NCBI RefSeq assembly: GCF_003265705.1
Contig: NW_020312867.1
Location: 3,003,307 to 3,067,306, forward strand
From: Callorhinus ursinus
Taxonomy: Eukaryota > Chordata > Mammalia > Carnivora > Otariidae
DNA length: 64,000 nt
Direction: 5' to 3'
Shown: piece by piece, positions 36,001-41,059 of the stretch
Layout: each line of letters opens with the position of its first letter
How positions within the stretch are numbered: the stretch's first letter is position 1
Made by a program: the position numbers and the translations under genes
The notes under the pieces: model-generated
What the model was told of the DNA's origin: nothing
The model's input: the letters and a program-made list of their open reading frames with translations, nothing else
The model's database searches: none

Positions 36001-36754
36001 CCGCACCCGAGCTGACCTTGGATTAGAGAACTGTTAGGCCAGTCCCACCTCCCACGAGTCGGCTGGCAGGGCAAAGGGTAGAGTGGACAGACAGACGGTG
36101 GACAGGTGAACAGTGGACAGGAGATGGCTGGCTGAGTGTAACTACATTCACTGGGACAGCCCATTGGAGGAGCAGGGCCACATGCCCACAGCTGCAGACT
36201 GCCAAAGGACTGGGCAAATGCAAGGAAGGCGTGGCTATGCATGGAATTTGGTTTGGCCACTTGGAGCCAACCCCTCCCAAATACAGACAAACCACTTTGC
36301 CCCAGAGCCCTAGTGGGCCTCCACCAGATGTAATTACACACAGGTAGGTGCAGAGTGGGCTGAGGACATAAGAGTGTGAAAGGGACCCCTACTTGTATTC
36401 CTATAGATGACAGTTTCCTTTTGGGGATGGCCTCAGGGTGGGATTCAGAGCTGGTCAGCGTCCCTTGTTCACTCTTCAGAGCTGCATGTTTTGGGGGTGG
36501 CTCAGGAGCCTCAGGGGCTGGGGTGACTCCGCCCCGTGTCACACTGGGCGGTCGAGTACTGCTGTCCAGGCTGTCCGATGAGTTGCTCAGGCCCGACTGG
36601 CTTGTCACCTCACTCTTGTGGTCCTGGCTGTCCAGGTAGGTGTCCTGGGCAGACTCAGTACTGCTCTGGACCGTGACAGAGATGAAGGGCTTTGACGTGG
36701 TACGTGGAGGGACTGGTGGTGGGGTCTTCTTATACGCCACTAGGCATGATGAAC
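6136..36754 (-). CDS. DLGAP4: DLGAP4 (SAPAP4), partial: six 3' coding exons
   Basis: This is the C-terminal 442 residues of disks large-associated protein 4, a scaffold linking PSD-95 family guanylate kinase domains to SHANK proteins at excitatory synapses. Join: 36754-36393, 33866-33778, 33224-32812, 8308-8217, 7304-7149, 6354-6136 (minus strand). Exon lengths are 362, 89, 413, 92, 156 and 219; all phases fit and no stop interrupts. I identify it as DLGAP4 rather than DLGAP1-3 from family knowledge: [17 protein letters not shown], the [17 protein letters not shown] ending, and [17 protein letters not shown]. The exons carry 442 codons; with the 10 codons plus 1 base recalled for the short-isoform first exon this gives 453 residues. 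Residue numbers below use that 453-residue isoform. The guanylate-kinase-binding repeats of the long isoform are upstream of the window. There is no sign of pseudogenisation. Confidence 0.95.
6709..6738. repeat. G30 homopolymer in last coding intron
   Basis: Thirty consecutive G on the plus strand (C30 in the DLGAP4 pre-mRNA), in the 794-base intron between the last two coding exons. It could form G-quadruplex structure on the plus strand and is prone to length error. Confidence 0.9.
7149..7304 (-). CDS. DLGAP4: DLGAP4 coding exon (residues ~330-381)
   Basis: A 156-base exon, 52 codons, phase 0 at both ends. The acceptor is CCCCCCACAG before AACCCTGAAG; the donor is AAG followed by GTGAGC. 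It encodes [20 protein letters not shown], then [20 protein letters not shown] and [12 protein letters not shown], the last helices of the GH1 domain. The conserved [12 protein letters not shown] core is intact. As a symmetric exon it could be skipped in frame, though that would remove the end of GH1. Confidence 0.95.
8217..8308 (-). CDS. DLGAP4: DLGAP4 coding exon (residues ~299-329)
   Basis: A 92-base exon. The acceptor TTTCTCAG precedes TCTTAGGAAAAG; TC completes the split Val codon. It encodes [20 protein letters not shown] and [11 protein letters not shown], the second amphipathic helical stretch of the GH1 domain. The exon ends in phase 0 at CTG before a consensus GTGAGT donor. Like the 89-base exon it is not a multiple of 3, so loss of this exon alone would shift the frame within GH1. 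Confidence 0.95.
8530..8860 (+). mobile_element. Diverged L1 ORF2 fragment
   Basis: AGAGTCAAGAAGAAACAGAA and ATCTTATTAGACCAAAGC match the L1 ORF2 segment just before the reverse transcriptase core. Heavily mutated. Confidence 0.6.
8861..10264 (+). mobile_element. Possible L1M/HAL1-type LINE remnant
   Basis: No gene. The stretch near 10140-10260 (GAGAAGCTCCTAAAAAGCAG, then AGCAAATTTCTCAACTACAA) resembles the upstream non-ORF2 part of old L1M/HAL1 elements. The rest is not classifiable by eye; the long minus-strand open frame at 9424-10104 has no recognisable domain and looks like a chance frame in A-rich LINE-like DNA. Confidence 0.4.
10265..11345 (+). mobile_element. L1 3' portion interrupted by a SINE
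   Basis: End of ORF2 and the 3' region: CAAAGGATGCTATGAAGAAA, ATCAAAACCACGAGATACCA, TGGTGGGAATGTAAAATGGC, and after the SINE ATTACTCAGCCATAAAAAAG. Frame destroyed by many changes. Confidence 0.85.
11078..11262 (+). mobile_element. Can-SINE, forward, inside an L1
   Basis: GGGGCGCCTGGGTGACTCAG head and AATAAATCAATAAATAAAATC tail region. Inserted in the L1 phrase GATGAATGGATAAA, with GATGAATGGA before and GATAAATGGA after. Confidence 0.93.
11360..11449 (+). mobile_element. Short-type Can-SINE, forward
   Basis: GGGGCACCTGGCTGGCTCAG, GGTAGAGCGTGTGACTCGAT, ending ATTGGGTGTAGAGTTTATTT. A-rich AAAACAAAAA repeats on both sides suggest a target duplication. Confidence 0.88.
11826..11930 (-). mobile_element. 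Short-type Can-SINE, reverse
   Basis: TTTAAAGTAATCTTTATACG, ACATGGGGCTTGAATTCATG, CTGAGCCAGCCAGGTGCCCC. Confidence 0.88.
11951..12135 (-). mobile_element. Can-SINE, reverse, diverged
   Basis: ACATTTTATTTATTTGACAG, AGCACATGCACAAGCAGGGG, ending TGAGCTACCCAGAAGCCCC. Preceded by a short TA repeat. Confidence 0.88.
12430..13964 (+). mobile_element. Old L1M/HAL1-type LINE segment
   Basis: Matches the upstream non-ORF2 portion of old L1M/HAL1 elements: GAGGAAATAACGGCTAGGAC, AGGATTCAAGAAACCCTGTG, then AGCAGGAATACTACTGAAAA. A-rich plus strand with no usable frame; minus-strand frames at 12884-13213 and 13348-13680 are shadows of it. Confidence 0.6.
13965..14368 (-). mobile_element. Can-SINE, reverse, split by a forward SINE
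   Basis: The outer element occupies 13965-13996 and 14189-14368. It starts with the T-rich AATATTTTTTAAAAGATTAT tail and ends GAGCCACCCAGGTGCCC. The forward SINE at 13997-14188 is nested in its tail. Confidence 0.9.
13997..14188 (+). mobile_element. Can-SINE, forward, nested
   Basis: GGGGCGCCTGAGTGGCTCAG to AAATAAATAAATCTT plus A-tail. Perfect 16-base target duplication AAAAGATTATTTGAGA at 13981-13996 and 14189-14204. Confidence 0.96.
14369..14936 (+). mobile_element. Old L1M/HAL1 segment, continued
   Basis: GAATGAAAATGACCCTAAGT and AAATAAAGGAGTGAAGAGTA continue the L1M/HAL1 sequence; an A18 run lies at about 14449-14466. From about 14860 it passes into an ORF2-like fragment (GCAAGAAACCTATGGCAAAC). 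Confidence 0.55.
14937..15039 (-). mobile_element. Short-type Can-SINE, reverse, with target duplication
   Basis: T-run, GGCTCCACACCCAACATGGA, ending GAGCCAGCCAGGCGCCCC. Perfect TGAAAAAGCAATTC at 14920-14933 and 15040-15053. Confidence 0.95.
15040..15731 (+). mobile_element. L1 ORF2 fragment
   Basis: TTATACGA-poor A-rich sequence with ORF2 landmarks: TACCCCCAGTTGATCTACAG, then ATTCCAATCAAAATCTCAAC and AGATCAACACATACAGGAAA. Downstream of the reverse transcriptase core; frame broken. Confidence 0.75.
15732..15840 (+). mobile_element. Short-type Can-SINE, forward
   Basis: GGGGAGCACCCGGCTGGTTC, TTGAGCCCCATGTTGGGTGT, ending AAATAAAATCTTTAAA. Directly abuts the next SINE, so the second probably inserted in its A-tail. 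Confidence 0.88.
15841..16040 (+). mobile_element. Can-SINE, forward, full length
   Basis: GGGGCGCCTGGGTGGCTCAG head, CTCCCACTCCCCCTGCTTGT body, CAAATAAATAAATAAAATCT tail. Confidence 0.96.
16053..16092. repeat. TG/CA dinucleotide repeat
   Basis: GTGTGTATGTGTGTGTATAC then ACACACACACACACACA. A compound, partly self-complementary microsatellite between two SINEs. Confidence 0.85.
16096..16211 (-). mobile_element. Short-type Can-SINE, reverse
   Basis: TTTAAGCAATCTCTATACCC, AATGTGGGGCTTGAACCCAG, CTGAGCCAGCCAGGTATCCC. Confidence 0.88.
16212..16720 (+). mobile_element. L1 ORF2 3' fragment
   Basis: GATGCCATAAAGAAAGTGAA, AACAATGAAATGCAAATTAT and AGCAAAGATGTAGAGCACTG are the usual L1 landmarks near the end of ORF2. 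Confidence 0.75.
16721..16885 (-). mobile_element. Can-SINE, reverse, head truncated
   Basis: T-run, AAGATTTATTTATTGATTTA, GA-rich body, then CCCTGGGATCATGACCTGA; the inverted tRNA-like head is missing and L1 sequence resumes. Confidence 0.88.
16886..17780 (+). mobile_element. L1 3' end
   Basis: GGTACTGGGACAACTGGATA, TTGGACTTCACTAAAATTAA, CAATGGAATTTTACTCAGCA, then the 3' region AAATTGTATCTCAATGCTGT. The piece at 17127-17360 is a short leftover ORF2 frame ([16 protein letters not shown]). Confidence 0.85.
17791..17910 (+). mobile_element. Short-type Can-SINE, forward, with target duplication
   Basis: GGGTGCCTGGGTGTCTCGTC to GTTGGGCTCCAC plus an A20 tail. AAGCAAGCCTCAG before and AGGCAAGCCTCAG after. 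Confidence 0.92.
17911..18156. other. A-rich LINE-like intron sequence
   Basis: Probably continued L1-type sequence (GATATACACACAGGTAAATA). No gene. Confidence 0.4.
18157..18356 (+). mobile_element. Can-SINE, forward, with target duplication
   Basis: GGGGGGCGCCTGGGTGGCTC head; body lacks a short stretch; AATAAATAAATAAAATCTTA tail and long A-tail. AAGAATCATC flanks both sides. Confidence 0.94.
18357..19034. other. Intron sequence, mixed L1-like and unclassified
   Basis: 18400-18480 resembles L1M (CTTAAGGTCCTTGTGTTGTC). 18480-19034 is not A-rich and matches nothing I can name; an LTR fragment is possible around 18880-19020 but I could not confirm it. Confidence 0.35.
19035..19236 (-). mobile_element. 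Can-SINE, reverse
   Basis: T-run, AAAGATTTTATTTATTTGAG, GA-rich body, ending TAGCCACTCAGGCCCCC. Confidence 0.93.
19380..19790 (+). mobile_element. Old L1M/HAL1-type fragment
   Basis: GGCATGTTAATCCAAAAGAA and AAATAGAACAGATACCACAA match old L1M/HAL1 sequence. Diverged, no frame. Confidence 0.5.
19830..21610 (+). mobile_element. Long L2 LINE remnant (reverse transcriptase to 3' end)
   Basis: About 1.55 kb of L2/CR1-type LINE after removing a SINE. Landmarks in order: CTCTCTGGCATGATGAATTT, CCAGTCAGGCTGCCCCACGC, GAGGACTCCCAGTAGAACCT (where L2 consensus has the RT DDS-type motif), TGCAGCACTCAAAACTCTCC, and the 3' CGAGGGCAGGGGCTTGGTTT. All frames are broken. Parts of the central RT region are missing. 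Confidence 0.75.
20405..20630 (-). mobile_element. Can-SINE, reverse, inserted in L2
   Basis: TTTTTTAAGATTTATTTATT, GA-rich body, ending GAGCCACCCAGTCGCCCC. Perfect 15-base target duplication TGCCATCTCATTTCT at 20390-20404 and 20631-20645. Confidence 0.96.
21840..22535 (+). mobile_element. L1 ORF2 fragment
   Basis: AAAAATATGTAAAACCATCA, ATTAATCTATAAATTCTATT and TGGACAAATGAAGAAGTATA follow the order of L1 ORF2 after the RT core. Diverged. Confidence 0.65.
22553..22720 (-). mobile_element. Can-SINE, reverse, with target duplication
   Basis: TTTTTTTAAAAGATTTTATT to GAGCCACCCAGGCGCCC. Perfect 17-base duplication CAAGAAGATGTAACAAT at 22536-22552 and 22721-22737. Confidence 0.97.
23032..23144 (-). 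mobile_element. Short-type Can-SINE, reverse, with target duplication
   Basis: AAAGTAAGCTCTAGGCCCAA, ATGGGTCCTGAACTCAGAAC, ending GAGCCAGGCAGATGTCCC. Perfect CACAAATTAAGTCTT at 23017-23031 and 23145-23159. Confidence 0.95.
23288..23690 (-). mobile_element. Can-SINE, reverse, split by another SINE
   Basis: Outer element: 23288-23342 and 23542-23690. GA-rich start and the end TTGAGCCACGCAGGCACCAC. A younger reverse SINE is inserted in its GA-rich body. Confidence 0.88.
23343..23541 (-). mobile_element. Can-SINE, reverse, nested
   Basis: T-run, AAGATTTTACTTATTTATTT to GAGCCACCCAGGCGCCC. Duplication GAGAGAGAAAG at 23332-23342 and 23544-23554. Confidence 0.95.
25808..25999 (-). mobile_element. 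Can-SINE, reverse, with target duplication
   Basis: AAGATTTTATTTATTTAACA to GAGCCACCCAGGCGCTCC. GACATTGGATTT at 25796-25807 and 26000-26011. Confidence 0.96.
27054..27238 (+). mobile_element. Can-SINE, forward, at an L1 3' end
   Basis: GGGCGCCTGGGTGGCTCAGT to AAGTAAACAGGTAAATCTTA. GGTTAAGATA before and AGTTAAGATG after. Confidence 0.94.
27372..27575 (-). mobile_element. Can-SINE, reverse (cluster member 1)
   Basis: TTTTTTTAAGATTTATTTTT to GAGCCACCCAGGTGCCCC. First of four SINEs occupying 27372-28117 almost without gaps. Confidence 0.93.
27576..27691 (-). mobile_element. Short-type Can-SINE, reverse (cluster member 2)
   Basis: TTTTTAAGCAATCTCTACAC, AGTGTGGGGCTCAAACTCAA, CTGAGCCAGCCAGGTGCCCC. 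Confidence 0.9.
27707..27905 (-). mobile_element. Can-SINE, reverse (cluster member 3)
   Basis: TTTTTAAAGATTTTATTTAT to TTGAGCCACCCAGGCATCC. Duplication AAAATCATTAATTTT on both sides (about 27695 and 27906). Confidence 0.95.
27939..28117 (+). mobile_element. Can-SINE, forward (cluster member 4)
   Basis: GGCGCCTGGGTGGCTCAGTC to AAATAAATAAATAAAATCTT plus A-tail. Perfect ACACAAGCGATAGT at 27925-27938 and 28118-28131. Opposite orientation to its neighbour, about 30 bases away. Confidence 0.97.
28132..28654. other. Unclassified island between repeats
   Basis: About 520 bases, neither SINE nor clear L1, AT-balanced, with phrases such as CCTGTCACTTTGGCACCAAC and GTCATCACTACTTGGAAATT. No open frame of note. 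It may be a diverged processed-transcript copy or another interspersed repeat; I could not name it. Confidence 0.35.
28655..28836 (-). mobile_element. Can-SINE, reverse
   Basis: AAAAAGATTTTATTCATTTA, AGAGCACCAGCAGGGGGAGC, ending GAGCCACCCAGGCACCCC. CCTAATTTTAATTTT lies on both sides. Confidence 0.94.
28938..29158 (+). mobile_element. Can-SINE, forward
   Basis: GGGGCACCTCAGTGGCTCAG to AATGAATAAATAAAATCTTT. CTACCATGTA before and CTACCGTGTA after. Confidence 0.94.
29325..29514 (+). mobile_element. Can-SINE, forward, inside an L1
   Basis: GGGTGCCTTGGTGGCTCAGA to GTCAAATAAATAAAATCTTA. Confidence 0.93.
29977..30015. repeat. AC microsatellite (39 bases)
   Basis: Uninterrupted alternating A/C inside the L1 3' end; likely polymorphic. 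Confidence 0.95.
30292..30327. repeat. Perfect 18-base tandem duplication
   Basis: TTGAACAACACTGTGAGC occurs twice, head to tail, in the L1 3' region; a replication-slippage type change. Confidence 0.95.
30583..30775 (+). mobile_element. Can-SINE, forward
   Basis: GCACCTGGGTGGCTCAGTCG to AATCAATAAATAAAATCTTT. AAAGTAAATGCGAGGC before and AAAGTTAATGCAAGGC after. Confidence 0.95.
30776..31025. other. Unclassified intron sequence
   Basis: No gene and no repeat that I can name. Confidence 0.4.
31026..31164. repeat. AT-rich palindromic block with 13-base direct repeats
   Basis: ATTTTCAACTTTA occurs at 31026-31038 and 31152-31164. Between them GTTTATAGGTGT (31040-31051) and its exact reverse complement ACACCTATAAAC (31114-31125) enclose about 62 bases of GT and TA repeats. 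Confidence 0.85.
31165..32384. other. SINE-free intron sequence before the DLGAP4 exon
   Basis: About 1.2 kb without a recognised gene or repeat. Open frames on both strands are short and family-less. Confidence 0.45.
32385..32580 (-). mobile_element. MIR SINE, reverse, diverged
   Basis: GGTAGGTGCTCAGTAAGGAG, ATCCTCACAAACGCTCACAC and GAACAAACTGAGGCTGGGAG follow reverse MIR order. It ends about 230 bases from the DLGAP4 exon donor. Confidence 0.7.
32812..33224 (-). CDS. DLGAP4: DLGAP4 coding exon (residues ~161-299)
   Basis: A 413-base exon. The acceptor CCACCCCCTAG precedes AAGCAGC; the first A completes CGA (Arg) left open by the previous exon. It reads [18 protein letters not shown], a Ser/Asp-rich segment, [18 protein letters not shown], an acidic/Pro linker and then [20 protein letters not shown], the first helix of the GKAP homology (GH1) domain, ending GAA GAA G before the GTGAGT donor. 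The internal Met in HSMSSRR is in frame but there is no evidence that it initiates. The intron on its 3' side is 24.5 kb. Confidence 0.95.
33778..33866 (-). CDS. DLGAP4: DLGAP4 coding exon (residues ~132-161)
   Basis: An 89-base exon encoding [19 protein letters not shown] then [10 protein letters not shown] plus two bases of an Arg codon. The acceptor is TTCAATAAG before GTTGAC, with a weak pyrimidine tract close to the AG; the donor is CG followed by GTAAGTC, which is strong. It completes the first SIGIQVD motif, whose Val-Asp come from this exon, and carries the second, SIGVQVE. Both match the DYNLL-binding pattern described for GKAP/SAPAP proteins. The length is not a multiple of 3, so skipping would shift the frame. 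Confidence 0.95.
33867..36392. other. DLGAP4 intron, mostly unique sequence
   Basis: 2.5 kb, no Can-SINE, an AC18 microsatellite at 34243-34260 preceded by a GA-rich run, and a CpG-enriched patch near 34020-34080. The open frames on both strands match no family; the minus frame 35958-36740 is exon sequence read through its donor into the intron. Confidence 0.5.
34243..34260. repeat. AC microsatellite (18 bases)
   Basis: Nine AC units after a GA-rich stretch (34202-34242), in a DLGAP4 intron. Confidence 0.9.
36393..36754 (-). CDS. DLGAP4: DLGAP4 coding exon (residues ~11-131)
   Basis: First DLGAP4 exon in the window. The acceptor is CTCTCTGCAG followed by GTTCATCATGCC; it enters in phase 1 (GT completes a Cys codon) and reads [17 protein letters not shown]. 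The exon holds a PPPVPPR proline motif, a Ser/Thr-rich linker ([15 protein letters not shown]) and, at the end, [10 protein letters not shown], the start of a dynein light chain (DYNLL)-type motif. The exon ends in phase 0 at CAA followed by GTAGGG, a donor lacking the usual exonic G at -1. There is no in-frame ATG at its 5' end, so the initiator must be in an upstream exon; an ATG inside TCATCATGCC is out of frame and meets a stop at once. The sequence is low-complexity and probably disordered. Confidence 0.95.
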
Positions 36755-37834
36755 CTGCAGAGAGGGGAGAGGAGAACAGGGAGAAGGTAAGGTCCCAACC
36801 CTCGCGAAACCCTTTCAGGTTCGAGAACCCACCTGACAGGCCCTAGCTCTGGCCTCAGCTGTTCCCTCAAGGAGGATTTCTGGAGCAGGAGAGTGGGGGG
36901 GAGCTGACAGCAATGACCAAGACAGACAGACACAGGCCCTGCCTACCCTCCTACTAGCCCAAGGCCAAGTCTAGCTGGGGATGCCAACATGGACTAAAGA
37001 CATCCTCCACCTCGTAGTCCCATACAAAGGTATTTTCCAGTTGGGACATGGGCTAGATGATAAAGTTCATGGTGCCACAGGCTGTGACAGAGCCTGACCC
37101 AGTGCGAGGGGAGACAGTGACAGCAGAGTAGAGCGCAAGAATGCTAAGCAATGTTAACCTTGCTTCCTAAAGCTCACTGAGAGACCTACTGCTCCCCCTG
37201 GACTTTTCCTCCTCTACCTTCCCTCTGCTTGGACGCGCCCTCTCGGTTTGGTCAAAGGCCAACACCTCCTTCAGGGTCCAGCTAACCCTACCCCCATCTT
37301 GCTATCCCCCGCCCAAGTTATGTGGAAACCCCATACACCAGTCGGCCTCCCTCAAGACTCCACCGTACCTGGTCCAATTCCCCACTCTCCACCATGATTC
37401 AGGGAACCAGGACCTACCATGGGTGGGAGTTGGGATCATCTCTGAATTCCAGATGTAATTAACGCATCTGGCCTGGGGCTGGCCCACAGCAGGGGCACAG
37501 AACGCTGAAGACCCACAGCTGGCCTCTTACTAAATGCCCAGCTTTTTGTCTGAAACAGAAGGTGCTGTTCAAACAGCAGTCGCCACTTGCTGTGAGGGGC
37601 TGGGTCAGACCCGACCGCTTTTCTCAGCATCTTAACTCCAAATGCCCTTTCCCCCATGAGGATTAAAACAAACCTCTACCTGAGTGACTTTAAGCTCTGC
37701 CTTCAAGGGGCTACTGATCAGGGTGATGCTGATGGCCCAGCGGAAACCCACAAAACCAGGCCCGGTGCCGCAGGGGCCACCAGCAAGGCACAGCAGAATC
37801 CGTCCGCCGCTGTGAGAATCACTACCCAGCCCTA
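36755..37834. other. Start of the large upstream DLGAP4 intron
   Basis: No gene and no clear repeat. Ordinary unique intron sequence. Confidence 0.45.
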
Positions 37835-38795
37835 TCAGAATGGCTAAATTACAAAACAGTGACAACACTTAAGTGCTGGTGGGGATGTGGGGAAACGGAA
37901 TCACTCATACATTGCTGCTGGGAATGCGAGATGGTACCACCACCCTGGAAAATGGTTTGGCAGTTTCTTTCTTTTGAAGATTTTATTTATTTTTAAGAAT
38001 CTCTATTACTTAGGGGCTCTCAAACTCACAACCCGGAGATCAAGAGTCACACGCTCTACTGACTGAGCCAGCCAGGAGCCCCTTGGCAATTTCCTTTAAA
38101 GCTAAATATGCACTAATCATACAATCCAGCAATTGCACTCTTGGGCATTTACTTAATCCACAGAAATGGGAACATATTCACAAAAGAACTCCTACATGAG
38201 TGTTCATGGTAGCTTTATCTGTCCCAGCCAAAAACTAGAAACAACCTAGATGCGCTTCAGTGACTGGTTTGACAACCTGTGGCACATCCAGACTGGAATA
38301 CTACTGAGCAATAAAAAGGAACCAGCTACTGATATAAGCAACAACTTGGATGAATCGCAAGTGAATTATGCCAAGTGAAAAAAGCAATCTCAAAAAGGTA
38401 CATACTATACAGCATGACTACAAGAGATGGGAAGCAGATTATTGGTTGGTGGGGAGACGAAGGGGAGAGGGTGATGCAGAGGCTGGGAGGGACATGGGTG
38501 TGGCTATAAAAGGGTGGCAAGGATTCTCCGTGTGCTAAGAAGTGGGGACAGGCGGTGGACACATGAACCCGCACAGCACTGGACACAAAGCGAGTAAAGG
38601 GAAAATGGTGGAGTCTGAGTGAGACCGGCTGGCTGGTATCTACGTCAATATTCTGGTTATGATATTATATTAGTTTTGCAAGATTATACCATTGAGGGAA
38701 ACTGGGAAAAGAGTAGACCGGATCCTCTGTATTATTTCTTAAAACTGTATGTACATTGCAATTACCTAAAAATAAAAAATTTAATTTAAAAAGCC
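37835..38795 (+). mobile_element. L1 3' end interrupted by a short SINE
   Basis: AGAATGGCTAAATTACAAAA, TGCTGGTGGGGATGTGGGGA, GGAATACTACTGAGCAATAA, then 3' region TTGCAATTACCTAAAAATAA. Ends in A-rich sequence near 38795. Confidence 0.85.
37974..38083 (-). mobile_element. Short-type Can-SINE, reverse, with target duplication
   Basis: GAAGATTTTATTTATTTTTA to GAGCCAGCCAGGAGCCCC. TTGGCAGTTTCTTT before and TTGGCAATTTCCTTT after. After this there is no Can-SINE for about 9.9 kb. Confidence 0.93.
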
Positions 38796-39274
38796 CTTCC
38801 ATCAGTCGGTTCATCCGACAAATGGGTTGGCCAGGCCCTGTATAGACTCCAGGAAAGCTAGGAGTCTCATCAGCAGAGAATCGGTCATGAAAGGAGTGCT
38901 TGAACGGTAACAGAGGCCACAGTGGAAGAGCCCGGGAGCCGGGCCTCAAGCCTGAGTCTGGAGGTGACGAAGGGCTCTGGGAGCTCAGAGCCAGGAGCAC
39001 TCAGTTCCCATTCTGCTCAGAATTTCCCAGTCCTGCTGAGGCCTTGAGGGAGGGATCCATCCAGACACACCCCCAGCCTGAGAAGGGCGGCCCATGGGCA
39101 GAAGAAGACAGGCAGGGCAGGGAGGAGGTGGGGCTGTGGTCAACAGGAGCATGACCCTTCCACGCACCGCCTGACGGGAGAAGGGATGGGCCTACTCGGG
39201 GAAGAGGGGCTCCTGTGTTCAGCTGGCCATGAGGCACAGGCTCAGCCCCAAGCTGGGTCATTCACTGAGCTGTA

Positions 39275-39425
39275 CTCAGCAGCTTTATGGCTTTGTAATT
39301 TAAACCTCATAGTGACCCTGTGAGGCGGGGACAGGATTGTGCCCACTTTACAGATGGGGCATGTGAGGTTCAGAAAGGTCAGATAACTTACCCAGAGCTG
39401 CTCACAGCAAGTGGCAACCAGCATC
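39275..39425 (-). mobile_element. MIR SINE, reverse
   Basis: TTTAAACCTCATAGTGACCC, CCCACTTTACAGATGGGGCA, ATAACTTACCCAGAGCTGCT. Confidence 0.85.
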
Positions 39426-39429
39426 CGTT

Positions 39430-40639
39430 CAGCTGCGCAGCCTCTCTCACTCTGCTAACCCAGCTTTAGGCCCCTCCCTGCTAGGACGGGGCTGCACTGA
39501 TCACTGTGCCCCGCAGTATCCTGCTGGATTCTGGAGCCCGTCTGCCGGGGGCATGCCCAAGCTGAGATCGGACTGCTGGAGGAGGAAGGGCCTAGACTAA
39601 AGGCAGAGGCCCTGGCAATTACTCATGGAAGTCTCTGGCCCACTCTGGACTTTCCAGTACCCCCATCTGTTCAGTGGGTGGGGAGGAGTTCTAACCCAGG
39701 TGGTAGCACACCATATTCACACGGCCCTTGACACTCAAAGCATTTTCCTATTCGTTCTCATTCAAGGATAGGAGAGATTCCTGCTCTAAATCCCTTCTCT
39801 CCACTGCCTGAAATTCTACCATTTGAGAGTCATTCCTTTGATGGTAAGGAGCCAGAGAAGCCAGAAGGCAGCAGAGAGCCAGACAAGCCGGAGTTCAGAT
39901 CCCAGCTCTGTCTTATACTAATTTGGTAGCCACAGGAAGGGATTACAGAGGCTACATCACAGAGAGTAAGGCTCAGGCCCAGGGCTGACATGGCTCCTAC
40001 TAGTTTCTGGTACAGAGTGAGCTAGACCTGGAGTGGCGGTGGGGGGTGGTGAGCTACCCCTGGGGTCACTGGTCAGAGAGGCTGGGCTGGTTCTCTGACC
40101 AACCCTGGGGAAGTTTTCCTGCACAAGCTAGACATTAAGAGCAGTTTGCTGAAGCCAATGGCCAACAGCACCCAGCAGAGCAAGAACTGGGTTCTAAGCC
40201 TGGCTGAGGCTGTGGGACCCATCACGGTCCTTGTTCCCATCTGTGGGGTGGTGCTATCACTGGCCTAAAGGAGTTAGTGTGTGCAGTGACCTATGCGGAA
40301 GAGGTATCCCCGTCAGGAGACAGTGGGGGTGCCCAGAAAGAAGACTAACCCTCCAGCCTCTCGCTCAGGGTTGTCCAGGTCCAGAGTCCTGCTGACACAC
40401 GCTCAGAGGGAAAGTGAACTAGCAAGGGGCCAGGCCACATGGCTAGATGTGATAAGAGGAAAGGTGAACTTATCTAGGATTTTCTGTCTCCTGGGGCACA
40501 AGTCACAGCCAGATAAGTGGTGTGACTAAGAGGGAGGATTTCAGGGCCTTGGGGGGCTCCCTGGGTGGCAGGCATCCCTCAGCTCTGAGCACTGTCTTTC
40601 CCCAGGGCAGGAGGATGAAAAACAGGCCCAGGACTGGAC
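39430..40639. other. Intron sequence, no gene seen
   Basis: About 1.2 kb of unique or deeply diverged repeat sequence, with a faint MIR-like phrase near 39720-39780. Confidence 0.4.
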
Positions 40640-40985
40640 ACTCCGGCCATTCTGTGTTCCTTGCCCCCACTGCCCTTCTTCCCAGCGTGGGGCTATTACA
40701 CACGCTGCTCCTTCTACCTGGAAAGTCCCCACTCCTCACGCTTCCAGTGTCCCTTCTTCAGAGAGGTCTCCTCTGACTGCCCTCTACTCTCAGATCAGCC
40801 AGCATCTCTGTCAGAGCCCCTGTCACATTTGTCATCCGCTCATTTAGGCATTTATTTATTGATGGTTATAGGCTTGGGGCTGTTGGGGGGAACTCTGTCT
40901 GTCTTGGCACAGCAGGTCATATCTCAGGCCCAGGGTACTACCTCAGGCTTTTCAGAAAGCTCTCAATATTTGTCAAATGAGAAAA
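40640..40985 (+). mobile_element. L2 LINE 3' fragment
   Basis: TGCTCCTTCTACCTGGAAAG, CAGAGAGGTCTCCTCTGACT and GCTCTCAATATTTGTCAAAT follow L2 3'-end order. Confidence 0.75.
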
Positions 40986-41059
40986 TGAACCTCATCCCTG
41001 CTATAAAAACCCGTTAGTTGCCCCAAGTCAAGATCATGTAGCTTTAGCGAAGGCTCCCA

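Noticed and set aside
35958..36392. Extension of the DLGAP4 exon frame past IGIQV
   Set aside because: A GTAGGG donor lies exactly where the known protein continues with VDCIQ from the next exon. The read-through part is intron.
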